Positions 30,387-41,105 are shown, numbered from the stretch's first letter. The stretch: 64,000 bases of DNA from Eurosta solidaginis (GCF_040869045.1 NC_090319.1:375549601-375613600); one strand, 5' to 3'. Numbers and translations: made by a program. The notes: generated by a model not told the origin, from the sequence alone.

Positions 30387-30860
30387 CTAAGTCTGATCGT
30401 CCCGATCAGACAAATTTTTCGATCTAAATGCTGCCAGCCTTTCCAAATGAACCAATTTCATTTTGGTTCGTAGTTTGCCAATGGTTTGTATGCGGTACAC
30501 TACATCGTTGATCCGTTTTACAACTTTGTATGGGCCTTCCCAATTACACTGCAATTGCGGGGATAAACCTTTTTTTCGTTGTGGGTTGTATAACAGCACT
30601 ATATCTCCTTCATGAAACCCTTCCGAATTAATTGCTTTATCGTACCTCGCTTTCATCTTGTCACTCATAATCTTTGCTCGTTGCCTTACCAGATCGTGTA
30701 TCTCTTTCAGCTCTTCTTCCAAGGCACCAGTGGATTTCTTGACATTTCTCTCCGCATCGGCATCTATCCCATACTTCAAATCAGCTGGCAGTCGAAGGCC
30801 ATTGCCAAAAATTACCTTTGCGGGAGTTTGGCCCGTTGTCTCATGTTATGCCGATCGGTA
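30387..30860 (-). pseudogene. Gypsy integrase C-terminal domain, frameshifted from core
   Basis: The minus-strand frame 30387-30779 encodes a linker, the basic RAKIMSDKMKARYDKAI segment and a GDIVLLYNPQRKKGLSPQL block, then NWEGPYKVVKRINDVVYRI. This GPF/Y-like module is typical of Gypsy integrase C-termini and follows the catalytic core. It ends at a stop only 11 bp from the 3' LTR. A frameshift near 30870 separates it from the core. Confidence 0.88.
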
Positions 30861-30875
30861 GGCCATCAAGAATAA

Positions 30876-31382
30876 TTATATGTGTATATCCCAGTCCTTA
30901 TGGTACTTGTCTACTACTTTCCTTAAATGCTCCTCCAATATTCTATTGAAACGTTCCACCATACCATCGGACTGAGGATGCAATGCAGTTGTCCGTGTTT
31001 TCCGAATGCCCAACTTCTTGCACATTTCTTGGAACACAGCTGATTCAAAATTCCTGCCTTGGTCAGAATGTAACTCCATTGGTACCCCATACCTTGCAAC
31101 CCAATCGTTTGTAACCACTTCTGCTACTGTTTCTGCTTCTTGGTTTGGGATTGGGTATACCTCTGGCCATTTACTGAAATAATCCATAACCACCAGTACG
31201 TAATTGTTTCCGCGGGTGCTAGCAGGAAATGGACCTGCGACATCCATAGCTATCCTTTCAAATGGCGGACCTGGGTTATATTGCTTCATCTGGCCATGAC
31301 TTCGGGTTTTGGGCCCTTTCGCTCTGCTGCAAACCTCGCAGTTCGCAATCCACTCAGTGGCCGACTGACGGCAACCAACTCA
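30876..31382 (-). pseudogene. Gypsy integrase catalytic core
   Basis: Integrase inserts the element's DNA copy into the genome. The minus-strand frame shows the DDE core: IAMDVAGPFPAST (first D), ELHSDQGRNFES (second D) and MVERFNRILEE (E), with correct spacing for Gypsy integrases. The HHCC zinc region lies upstream (HNGTSGGHLG then CEVCSRAKG). A TGA at 31380-31382 replaces the Trp codon expected in the zinc region, so the RNase H-integrase frame is closed there. It continues in the same frame afterward. Confidence 0.9.
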
Positions 31383-32100
31383 ATAGAATCTCTGTTTAAT
31401 CTTCTCGAGCGTCTTTGTGATTCCAAGATGACCTCCGCTTGTACCATTATGCAGCTGGCTGACCACGTCAGGAACCCTGTTTCTGGGAACAACTATCAGT
31501 TTCTTCTTGCATTGACCATCCTCACTCTCCCATACGCGATGCAAGCAACCGGATATCAATTCTAAACTGTTCCACTGTGCCCAATATGACTTCGCAATGG
31601 GTCTCGCTGCTGACATCTGCTCTTTATTTGGTCTTTCGTTTCGTTCGAGCCCTTGCATAACATGTGACAGATCTGTATCATCTAGCTGACACTTCCTTAG
31701 TTGTTCCTTGTCCCATTCATCCGTACACGTTATAGTTATTAGCCGGACATCTATAATGTCTTCTTTAGCCTCGGCCTTTGAACAGTGATTGCATTCCAAA
31801 CTACATGGTCTTCGTGACATTGCATCGGCATTCCCATGGGTACTACCTTTCCGACGCTGAATGGAAAAGTCATAGCTTTGTAGTCGCTCGATCCACCGTG
31901 CCAATTGTCCTTCTGGATTACGGAACTGCAGAAGCCATTTCAAAGCTGCGTGATCTGTCCTGACGCGGAATCGCTGGCCGCAGAGGTATTTGTGAAAATG
32001 TTTAATGCACTCTACCAATGCCAACAGCTCTCTCAGTGTAACGCAATAGTTCCTCTCTGCTTTTCCAATCGAACGGCTGTAATATGTAACTACCTTCTCC
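31380..32100 (-). pseudogene. Gypsy RNase H / integrase zinc region
   Basis: The minus-strand frame 31380-32024 encodes the end of RNase H (RVRTDHAALKWLL, ARWIERLQSYDFSI, KGSTHGNADAMSRRPC). A tether follows, then HNGTSGGHLGITKTLEK, the first half of the integrase zinc motif. The last catalytic residues of RNase H are present. It is cut off from the RT frame by a frameshift around 32090-32110 and ended by the premature TGA at 31380. Confidence 0.9.
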
Positions 32101-33838
32101 TGTCCATCGACCAGTTGTGATAAAACGCCTCCTCACTCGCATCCGTATCTAGAATAAATGTTGCTCCTGGAATCGGATATGCTAACATTGGGGCAGTGCA
32201 CAAACGCTCCTTTAATGTTTGGAAATCCACTTCTTGCTCCTTCTTCCACTCAAAGGCTTTATTTTTTCTTGTAAGCTCATGGAGGCTATGGGCTACGCTG
32301 GAAAAATTTGGTACAAATCGGCGGTAATATGTGCACAGCCCAAGGAAACTTCGCAATTCATGTAGGTTCTGTGGTCTTGGCCAATCCTTTACAGCGTCTA
32401 TCTTTTCGTTCGCAGTGCAGATGCCCTCTGTCGTTACCTTGTGACCCAAATAATTTACTTCCTTTGTAAACAGCGCACACTTTTTGGGACTTAACTTCAG
32501 ACCAGTGCCAGCTATTCTCTGGAAAACTTCCTCCAAGTTATTAAGATGATCATCAAAGTTCTTGCCCAATACGATGATGTCATCCAGGTACACCAAGCAT
32601 GTTTTCCAATGTAGTCCTTTCAGTACCTGGTCCATGAGTCTCTCAAAAGTAGCTGGTGCATTACAAAGTCCAAAAGGCATCACTGTAAATTGCCAAAGAC
32701 CATCACCGACACTGAAGGCTGTTTTCTCTTTATCTTCCTCCTTCACCTCAACTTGCCAGTAGCCGCTTTTAAAGTCCAGCGTGGAAAACCATTTCATACC
32801 AGATAGCGAGTCCAGAGTGTCGTCAATTCTTTGCAATGGGTAGCTATCCTTTTTCGTTACGTCATTCAACTTCCGGTAGTCCACGCAAAACCTCATTTTT
32901 CCATCCTTCTTCTTTACAAGTACTACCGGTGAGCTCCATGGACTAGCTGATGGTTCGATGACGCCGCTGTCGCTCATTTCTTGTCTTTGACTCACAACTT
33001 CCCGCTTCGCCAGTGGAACGCTACGTGGGGTTTGGCGGGTCGGCCTCGCATCTCCAGTGTCAATTTGATGTTTCACAACGTTGGTGCGGTCTGGTTTGGA
33101 ACCATCCTGGTCAAATAAGTTCGCGTACTTTAGGAGCAGTTGTTTTGCCTTACTCTGATCTGCTTCCTCTAGCCCCTGCGTCCATGCCGTGATGTCATTT
33201 GAAAGATCAGTATTACTAGCTGAAACGTGTTCCTGGAGCTGTTCACAGTTAATAACTACTTCAGCCTCTTGGCATCTTCCCAAAATAGCTCCTTTAGTCA
33301 GTTTGAGTGGTGACTTGAACTCATTGAGTACTCTTACGGGAATACGTCCATCTTGTTTTGTCATAGCCAGGGTTTTTCCTACAAGTATGTTCAGTGCTGA
33401 TTTCTTTGCTGCTTCGTCAACCCACAATTTGTTTGTCCCACAATCTCCATCAACCTTTGCCCAGATGACTGCTTCGGATTTTGGTGGTATTTGCTGGCTC
33501 TCTTCCACCAGCACTCGTTTACTGCTGTAGCCTCTCTCGTAGCCGAAATTAAGTGGTACATCCGTGTTCTTATATCGCATCGTCTTGCTTTGAATGTCGA
33601 TCTTGATGCCCTGGTCCATTAAGAAGTCCACTCCAATTATGATTTCATCAATAATCTCTGCCACTATAAAATTGTGTACTATCGTGACGTTTCCAAATGC
33701 GACGCCACGTGATACTTCTCCTAGAACCGTGCTGTCTTCTCCAGTGGCTGTACGCAATCTTGCTCCAGGCAATGGTCTTATCTTCTTGTTGACTAAATCC
33801 GCTCGAATGATTGAAGGAGATGCACCCGTATCTACCAT
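32090..33838 (-). pseudogene. Gypsy protease and reverse transcriptase
   Basis: This long minus-strand frame (582 codons) begins at the aspartic protease motif VDTGASPSIIRADL. It passes through a spacer with retroviral-protease-like IIGVDFLMDQG and then the RT: RTNVVKHQIDTGDARPTRQT, SPWSSPVVLVKKKDG, RFCVDYRKLN, FSTLDFKSGYWQ, MPFGLCNAPATFERLM and the catalytic LVYLDDIIVLG. It enters RNase H at LDTDASEEA before a frameshift. The apparent start Met is not native: it is created by the CATG terminus of the inserted transposon at 33836. Normally protease would continue upstream into the gag-proximal part now at 35563. Confidence 0.93.
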
Positions 33839-35560
33839 GAACCAATAAACAGATCCCGCATTAAGAAATGAGAGAGCAAAAAATCATAGTTAGCTGTGAA
33901 ATAAATTTTCTCGGCGTGACGTCACGCTTTTGAAAACATGTTTCATTGCTGACGCAGTGTTCAGACTTTATTCCAATCGGAGTATTCTGCTCCGCTCTTA
34001 CCTCCTACTACATTTTTTATCTCAAAGGTTTATTTGGGTCGAGTTGAAGGCTGAATAGTATTACTACCTAATATATTTTGGTTGAAGTTTTTATTGCATA
34101 CGTATGAAAAGCTGATTGCTTACAAGTGATGATGGGATGACATATTTGTTCACATTTTACTTACAGTTTTTGTTTTTTTTCGCACGGAATGAAAATAGGA
34201 GTAAAATGTAAGGTGAAATATGTGTCCGGACGCGATCTGTAAATCCTGCCAAAATTCAACATACAGCTCTTCTTGAAGTTTTATATAAAAACGAAGTACT
34301 TTTTTGGTAATTTTTATATTTATTATTAACATAACATAAAAACGAAGTACCTTCAGCGAGTGAGGTCAGCTAGATAACAGTCGCTAGATGGGAGCACCAA
34401 GCGAGGTCAAATTTTCCTCCAACTGTCTCTCCCAACTAAGTGAAGGTCTTCACTTTCCCCTGCTTGCAAACTGCGGTTAGTTTCATTCTTTGCCGGAGCG
34501 TATTCGTCCATCCGCATAAAATGACCTAGATAGCGAAGCTTTCTGTTTTTATTCGCTGCAGTGTCGTCATATCTGCGAAAAGCTCATATAGCTCATCATT
34601 ATACCTCCTTCGATACTCGCCGTCGGCATCACGGACAGGACTATAATTCTTCTGGAGAACTTGATGTGACTTGTAGAGCGATTGTTCGTCGAGAAAGGAA
34701 TTTACTTTTCAATTGCCTAAAGAAGCACTTGTTGGCAAGATTTATTGATTTCTAGGCCAACATTGTTTTTGCTTTTAATGCTGCTTCTTAAATAGACGAA
34801 ATCCTTCACAGTCTTGAATTTATATCCGTCAACAGTGACATGGCTACAAGGGCCACGATGACAGCAAATAGTTCGTATTGTCCTCATTACCTGGCACCTT
34901 GTGATTTTTTACCGGGGATATTGGCATTCTCACTTTGCCATAGTTGGATGCCGCAGCCTGTTTTTCATCATCGTTGATCGAAGCATCTGGTTCGCCATCC
35001 CCCACACTCTGTTCGTCAGTTACAAGGTCGCCATTATCGTTCCTGCAGGAATCTGCCTCGGTCTTGAAACCTTCCGTCATTAAAAGACCATGAAATATGT
35101 ATGGTAAACCGAAAATAATAATATTTTTTCTCGATAAATGTCCGGGGAGATGGAGCCCACTTTTCTTCCAGAATGTGGTGTGCTAATGGTACCATAATTG
35201 GTCATCCTACATGTTTTAGACGGACTCCTTGTGAATCTGGTAAGGCAGATAACTTTTTTTCTGAGAAACATTTCATGGCAGAAACACAATCGAAAGGTTT
35301 TCCAAGCCACCAAATCAATTTTATGTAGTTGTTCGCCCGCTTTCAAGTAAAAAAAATATACTCCGAAAATGTAATTTTTACTCTCGCGTCGTCGTTTACT
35401 CAGGTAACAGTTTTAAATACTCCGAACACTGGTAGCGAAATATGAGAGAAATGTAATAAATCGAAATATTTCAAAAGCGCTACGTCATCAAACTTTTTTT
35501 TCAAATTCGATTACAAATACAACAACTCCAGAATGCTAGATCTTGGCTCATTTGTTTATG
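33836..35560. mobile_element. 1725-bp DNA transposon insertion in Gypsy protease, 9-bp TSD
   Basis: CGTATCTAC occurs at 33827-33835 and again at 35561-35569, whereas Gypsy copy 1 has it once (67-75), so the intervening DNA is an insertion. Its ends, CATGAACCAATAAACAGATC and, inverted, CATAAACAAATGAGCC, are imperfect terminal inverted repeats. It contains LINE remnants (34365-35085) and a short SINE-like piece (about 35263-35290). No transposase is seen. An 8-9-bp duplication with CATR ends could fit P, Merlin or MULE-like elements; I cannot decide. Confidence 0.78.
34365..35085 (-). pseudogene. Degenerate LINE (linker and C-terminal parts; RT core deleted)
   Basis: On the minus strand, EGFKTEADSCRNDNGDLVTD followed by DASINDDE and KVRMPISPVKNHKVPG is the linker between endonuclease and RT seen in RTE/BovB-like LINEs. 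The sequence then jumps directly to VTVDGYKFKTVKDFVYL, a block C-terminal to the RT core. After stops comes a C-terminal stretch with YELFADMTTLQRIK. The catalytic RT is therefore missing. It lies inside the transposon insertion. Confidence 0.72.
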
Positions 35561-35562
35561 CG

Positions 35563-35703
35563 TATCTACAGTCAGTAAACGTTCCTTTCCATCCACATGT
35601 CCTCCGACAGTAAGATTTTTTGACCTTTTTCTAATTTGTGAGATAGATATTATGGGGCATTCAATTGAGGGAGCCAGCTGTCGCCCCTTGCGTCTGACTC
35701 GCT
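35563..35703 (-). pseudogene. Gypsy gag-to-protease junction segment
   Basis: Minus-strand DNA encoding a LTVGGHVDGKERLLTV-like stretch leads into the protease DTG, but the DTG codons themselves lie across the transposon insertion. It is the counterpart of positions 70-190 in copy 1. Confidence 0.75.
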
Positions 35704-37356
35704 TTAGTTTAACGATTGAGTGGACTTGGAGATTTGCTCATCTACTTCAGCTCTGCGTTTACGGCCACCCACATTGTTGGATCTGTTGGGACCCGTGCTG
35801 CTATGTCGTGCAATATGACCTGGGTTGCCGCACTTGAAATATTTAATAACTCCGGCATTTTTATGTTGTGATCCCTTCAGTGCTTCCAAAATTGTGTCTA
35901 CCCAATCTGGTCTTTCCACTTCCACACGATGAGCTTTGTATGCTGGTTTACTCAATAGTTAGGCAGTTTCCTGAGTCAATGCATGTGATACCGTTTCTGC
36001 AAATGTTGGCTTTGGGTTTGCGTATGTGGCTCGCTTCGTTTCGACGTCCCGTATGCCATTTATAAAGCTCTGAATTTTTACCCTTTCGGTGTATTCCACG
36101 GGTGCGTCGGCATTCGCCAAATGTGCAAGCCTTTCGACATCTGACGCAAACTCCTGCAAAGTCTCATTAGCTTTTTGGTAGCAGTTTTGCAACTCTATTT
36201 GGTGTATCTGCATCCTGTGTTCGCTTCCGTATCGTCTCTCTAGAGCGCTCATAAATGTTTCGTAGTTGTTCCGCTCTCCCTCAGGAATGCTTTGTAGGAT
36301 TTCAGCACTCCAGTTGTTCACTGCTGCGGTCTTCTCAAACTGAATCTTAAACACCTGGAAAGGAACAGACCGTCAATGGATGGTGTTTTTACCTTTGGAT
36401 TACTCTCTAAAACAGCTAGGCGATTTAGTTGTAACTGCTCCATACGACCCTTCAAATCATCGACTTCTGCCTGAAATTGAGCGATTTTTGCATCCTGCGC
36501 TTCCAGCTTTGATGTTACCCTTGCTTCCTGTGCTTCTAACTGCGAAGAAATTTGTGCCAACTGCAATGATAGGCGCTCCTCTTGTTCTTGCTTCTTGGAT
36601 GTTAAGCGTGTCTCCTGCGATTCCAGTTGGGATGCCATATATGTCTTCTGTTCTGCCAGTTGAGTTTCCATCTTGGATGTAATCTGTGTCGACATTTCTG
36701 ACATACGCGTTTCTTGTGCTTCAATCTTCGATGTAATCTGTGTCGACATTTCTGACATACGCGTTTCTTGTGCTTCAATCTTCGATGTTACTGTCGACGT
36801 TTGTGCAGATATTGCAGCTAAGACATACGCGTTTCTTGTGCTTCAATCTTCGATGTAATCTGTGTCGACATTTCTGACATACGCGTTTCTTGTGCTTCAA
36901 TCTTCGATGTTACTGTCGACGTTTGTGCAGATATTGCAGCTAAGACATACGCGTTTCTTGTGCTTCAATCTTCGATGTAATCTGTGTCGACATTTCTGAC
37001 ATACGCGTTTCTTGTGCTTCAATCTTCGATGTAATCTGTGTCGACATTTCTGACATACACGTTTCTTGTGCTTCAATCTTCGATGTTACTGTCGACGTTT
37101 GTGCAGATATTGCAGCTAATATTGTGTTCAAGTCTGTGTTCGCCATTGTCTGCGGTGTTTTGTTTTTCTCCTCAATTTTTATTGTTGTCTCGTCGCCATC
37201 AAGGTGAAAGACATACTCTTCGACGTTAATTCCTTCTGCTTCCATTGCCTCTCGTAGTCTTGCCTGAAGTTCGAGTTTATTGCCGGTTGTATTCAATCCA
37301 CGGGCTTTCAACTCCTTTTTCAGTTGCAGGATCCTTAATTCACTTAACTTCGCCAT
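35704..37356 (-). pseudogene. Gypsy gag with expanded heptad repeats and damaged zinc knuckle
   Basis: The gag start MAKLSELRILQLKKELKARG at 37356 gives a SAP-like N-terminal segment. A long coiled coil follows in which the 19-residue unit TSKIEAQETRMSEMSTQI is repeated many times. Part of this array exists as 122-bp duplicated blocks (36781-36902, 36903-37024) that break the frame because 122 is not a multiple of three. Downstream frames 36318-36758 and 35959-36354 hold the capsid-like part. The frame 35704-35955 holds the knuckle, read here as YFKCGNPGHIARHS: the first and last Cys of CCHC are lost. It is non-functional. Confidence 0.88.
36690..37085 (-). repeat. Tandem 57-bp and 122-bp repeats in gag
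   Basis: GACATACGCGTTTCTTGTGC recurs about every 57 or 65 bp. A larger block containing TACTGTCGACGTTTGTGCAG recurs at about 36787, 36909 and 37086 (122 and 177 bp apart). The 57-bp spacing keeps frame; the 122-bp block does not. Confidence 0.9.
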
Positions 37357-37415
37357 GTCCTTGTTGTGCTCTGCAACTCTGAAATTTATTCAACAATTCC
37401 TCTTCTGACAGCAAT

Positions 37416-37920
37416 TGTAACGATTTTACTGCAAATCCTCTTATTTGCAACCTTCTGCTAAGTTCGAGTCACTAAACTGTTGAATAAATAACTCCAATAA
37501 TGCAAAATGGCCTTTATTAAAGTACTTCGGAATAAATAACTCTACTATTGCCCGACAGATTGCGTGCTTAATCAAAACTGATTGCAGCGCCTCTATTGTT
37601 CATGCCTTTTTATATTCTTTGATTTCCTCGTTGCATCTTCTAGGCGCTTCTGTTCTGGAATCTACTAGTTGGTTATCTGCTAGAATTATAACTACAGATG
37701 TACGTGTATAGCTGTCATATGCGCGCGTGTTTGTTAGCGACACTTCCACAATTATAATTGCATATCTCAGATAAGATATCTGCTTGTGTTTGTTGCCTCT
37801 CCGCTGCGTGTACGTACATATGTGTAGTCATAATGATTGAATTATTGATGTGACTTGAATCACTGTTTAGCATCGGCTTAGAGATGATAGAATCCCTCAG
37901 TGCTGCTAACATTCGTCACA
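37416..37920 (-). repeat. Gypsy 5' LTR
   Basis: Bounded by TGTAACGATT at 37416 and ATTCGTCACA at 37920. Next to it the minus strand reads TTGCTGTCAGAAGAGG, the tRNA-Leu-like primer site with one mismatch in the TGG. It resembles copy 1's LTR (1824-2342) more than its own partner at 29850-30375. Confidence 0.9.
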
Positions 37921-37927
37921 ATATATA

Positions 37928-38722
37928 TACTAGCAGACACGGCAGACGTTGTTCTGCCCTAAATTTGGCCCATATGCATACATTTTAATAAGCTTTTTCC
38001 GTATAACTCTACCCTCCCCCCTCCTCACTTTTTCCTAATCCTTTTATTCACTCCTCCCTCTGTCTTTTTCGCTTCATCTATCTCCATCTTCGTCTCTTTC
38101 TATCTCTTTCTCAGTCTCCTTCTCTCTTTTCTCTTCTCTCAAGTTGTTCTCATTCTTCTTTATCTCTTATTGCCTGCTCCATAGGGTGGTATGTAGTTCT
38201 AGTCCCAGTCCCAGTCCCACTCGTTTCTCAGTCCCAGTCCCACTCCGAGTCTCAGTCCCAGTCCGTTTCTGGTCAAATTCCCGGAAAAAAGGGTCGTAAA
38301 TACTAATATAGGCAAATTTATATACCAAATTTCAGCCAAATCGCATAGGACGTATGTAAATAGGTATGTGGGTATTATTAATTCATGTCTTTATTTCGGC
38401 TTCGTATGCATATTTATCAGTTCTGCCAGGTTGATGCGACTAAATCGAATATCACAATGAAAATTACTTTAGGAGAGATCTACGGCTAGCAACGGCTTTC
38501 ATTTGATATCCAATTACCCACGCATTCTAGGGGTAACCGGGCCCATTTTTCGGCCTATATCTCTAGACCCTGTACGTCGATCGCAACCAAAGCTATGTAA
38601 TAACCACCGCGCGAGGTATTCGCAACTTGTGTGAAAGCTTGAACAAAATCGACCGACGCATCTCTTCAAACACCGGCGACCAACTAACACATATTTTAGC
38701 CTTTCTTTTTATATATATAGAT
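37928..38722 (-). mobile_element. 795-bp non-autonomous Helitron
   Basis: On the minus strand the element begins TCTATATATATAAAAAG after A and ends with hairpin GGCAGA-acaacg-TCTGCC (37939-37956), then GTGTCTG and CTAG, followed by T. This is the canonical Helitron pattern: 5' TC, a 3' hairpin and CTRR, insertion between A and T, and no target duplication. It includes a pyrimidine-rich stretch (about 38020-38140) and a CAGTCC microsatellite (38195-38270). No Rep/helicase is present. Confidence 0.82.
38195..38270. repeat. CAGTCC microsatellite
   Basis: Imperfect tandem hexamers of CAGTCC/CAGTCT within the short Helitron. Confidence 0.9.
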
Positions 38723-38897
38723 TTTTATTTTTCACACTTCACTATAACATTAAAACGAAATGCAGATGTTCGTTGCTTTAGAAATTCGGCTTAACACATG
38801 GAACAACTAAAGACTCTCCTGAATTAAAAAAAATTTTTTAGTACCTCTAAACCGCTGGCCCCCTCAGAAATCCCGGGCCCGGGTGAAATTCCGCCTA
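38723..38897 (-). mobile_element. hAT end fragment
   Basis: Inverse of the sequence at 26500-26688: TAGTACCTCTAAACCGC, CTGGCCCCCTCAG and CCCGGGCCCGG. It is joined to the Helitron at exactly the same base as the copy at 26689. Confidence 0.75.
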
Positions 38898-39223
38898 GTT
38901 GCAACCTTCTGCTGTATTACAAAATGATCTTTATTAGACTACTTTCGCAACTGATAGCATGCTTAAATCAAACTGATTCATGACTACTCAGCTTTCGCTG
39001 CTTTTATACTCTGTGCCAAAATGTTTAGACGTTTCTTCTGCTAGAATTTTTTATTTGGTTACCAGCTATACGCGTCGTGTGTGTGATCGGTGTGTGAGTT
39101 ATCTCTTCGTTGCCTTGAATGTATGGGGGTAAATGATGATTACTGTGCTTATGTAGCTTGCTTTAATGTTTTTGTTGTTGTGCATTTTTAGTAACAGCTT
39201 AGAGATGGTAATATTCGTCACAA
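38898..39223 (-). repeat. Truncated Gypsy-type LTR
   Basis: TTGCAACCTTCTGCTGTATT to ATTCGTCACA at 39223 resembles the Gypsy LTRs, but the outer TGTAAC end is missing. It is closer to the LTR at 39526-39978. Confidence 0.75.
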
Positions 39224-39525
39224 TATACAATACAATACAATTGCTCGCGGTACAATGATTTGTATAACTGCATTGGCTTTGAATGTTCGTTTGTTGCTTT
39301 ACGTACTGCTATACTCTTATGTTTAGCCTGATATTTTAATTTTATTTTTCCTTATACAATGCGATGTCAAATGTTTATAACATACAAATTTTCTATGTAC
39401 CTTTTTGAATTTTTTAATTTTAAGAATGGCTCTGCATTTTACATATATATCTGTCTATTACAATAATTAGTCGACCGCTTTGTGTTTGCGTCGACTTTAA
39501 ATAAATAAATAAATAAATAATCACG
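39224..39525. other. AT-rich DNA between two opposed LTR fragments
   Basis: About 300 bp without genes. It contains GTCGAC repeated 26 bp apart and a short (AAAT)n run at the right end. Confidence 0.55.
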
Positions 39526-39978
39526 CAACAATAAAAAACACATGAAGCAGCCACTCGTATATACATGAACACATCAATCATCATTTACACACATATATAA
39601 AAGGCAACGAAGAGATAACTCACACACAGATGTATCAGCCGAAGTTATTACTCACACATACACACGCATATACATATGTAGCTCAATTACCAAGCACGAG
39701 ATACAGCAGTTTTAGAAGGCGAAACGTCTAGACTTTAGTAGAAATATGCGAATGAAGCAACGGAGAGTATAAAAGCAGCGCAAGCTGAGTAGTCAGTACT
39801 CAGTTTTGATTTAAACACGCTATTGGTTGTTAAGTATAATTATGAAGTACTACTCCCAAAGTGATTTAATAATTACCATTTTACAATACAGAATATTGGA
39901 GTGATTTATTCAACAGTTTAGTGATTCGAACGTTAGCAGAAGGTTTCAAATAAGCGGAATTTCCTTAAATTCGTTACA
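39526..39978 (+). repeat. Truncated Gypsy-type LTR in plus orientation
   Basis: The sequence contains GAGAGTATAAAAGCAGCG (TATA box), a TCAGTTTTGATT initiator-like region, TTATTCAACAGTTTAGTGAT and the end ATTCGTTACA at 39978. The 5' end runs into the (AAAT)n tract, so the expected TGTGACG start is absent. Confidence 0.8.
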
Positions 39979-40531
39979 ATATGTATACATATTGTCGAAA
40001 TAAATTCCCTACTCAAAACAGAAAGTGAATTTTGCATAAGATAAACATGCAAAATGCCATAATTTGGCGCCAACATGCCAACCAAAAGCAGAAAATGCGC
40101 AAAATGCTTTTTATACATACTTTATTAGATATGTGTGTGCATGTGTGAAGATATACGTACTTATGCAATATGTGAGAACATAACTACCGCATTATAGAGT
40201 ATAATAAACAAGCGAATTTTTTTCAGTTTAAATCGCGTTAATCACCATGGTTTGCTGCTGTTTATTCGGGTTATGTAATGGTTTATGCTCCGATTATCAA
40301 TGAAGAGTTTATGTGAAATATTCAACGGGCGCATGGGAGGAAATTTTAAAAAAATTTGAATCAAATTTAAATATATCGGTAACGAATTAAGCTGAAATAA
40401 TAATTGAAGTGGAAAAAATTCTAATACTGTTTTCACACAGAAACTTAATGATCTCATTTCACCTGCTAATGAAATCGTAAATTTTTTGCTTTCACACAGA
40501 AGTAACTGCTCGATTAGTATGAAGGATGAGA
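39979..40531. other. Unassigned AT-rich intergenic DNA
   Basis: No gene or repeat was recognised. TTTCACACAGAA occurs twice (about 40434 and 40493), possibly a local duplication. Confidence 0.5.
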
Positions 40532-40539
40532 CAGACAAT

Positions 40540-40722
40540 CATGGCGGAGCGATACAAGGTGGGAGCATGGTGACATACCTACAAACAAAAAAAATTCCAT
40601 GTACTTGTAAATTCGATGGACAAATGTCAAAATCGTACTGCGCCGGTAGTTGATGTATCAAATCAAATAAAAAAGGTTATAATCAGCTGTTCGATGCGGC
40701 CACCTTGTATCGTTCCGCCATG
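40540..40722. mobile_element. 183-bp MITE with CATGGCGG ends and 8-bp TSD
   Basis: CAGACAAT is duplicated at 40532-40539 and 40723-40730. The terminal inverted repeats, CATGGCGGARCGATACAAGG, match over 22 of 23 bases. There is no ORF. The 8-bp duplication with CATG ends fits P-like or hAT-like mobilisation. Confidence 0.9.
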
Positions 40723-41105
40723 CAGACAATGACATTTGCTTTGACAAATGACATTTTTAAGCACTGAACACACCAAAAACTAAGAAGCGGAAACGGAACG
40801 CTGCCAACAGAGTTGCATTGTGCTTTTGACTTCATTAGGCATTCGATTAGCTACTAATGAAATAATAATAGATTCGAATTTTGTAGGAAAGATTGAGCTC
40901 AATAAGCGTCTTAATGTAGAAAATTGCCTTTATTATTCAATAAGCCGTATGCGTGAAAATAGTATAACATTACTTGTATAGAATAGTACGACTATGTCCC
41001 AGAGGCAATTGAATGTTCGAAGCAAACAAGGGGTAAAAGGGATATGCTATGCGTTTAGTCCACTCGTCGCCTACATTCACGACCAGGAAACTGTACCATA
41101 GCGCG

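Larger units (their letters stand above)
29850..37920 (-). mobile_element. Ty3/Gypsy LTR retrotransposon, both LTRs, interrupted by a DNA transposon
   Basis: On the minus strand the order is: 5' LTR (37416-37920), primer site, gag (35704-37356), protease-RT-RNase H (32090-33838), RNase H/integrase (30387-32024), purine-rich AGGTAGAGGGCAG next to the LTR, and 3' LTR (29850-30375). A 1725-bp DNA transposon (33836-35560) splits the protease. There is no env-like ORF. The LTRs are only about 80% alike by eye, and no matching target duplication flanks the element (TTAG left, ATAT right). It has at least two frameshifts and one nonsense mutation in pol. Confidence 0.92.

Noticed and set aside
33594..33848. 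Plus-strand frames opposite the Gypsy pol
   Set aside because: Antisense shadows of a clear protease/RT coding region.
39224..39525. Internal region of a retrotransposon between two LTRs
   Set aside because: The LTR fragments are in opposite orientation and truncated, and the 300 bp between them has no coding or primer-site features.
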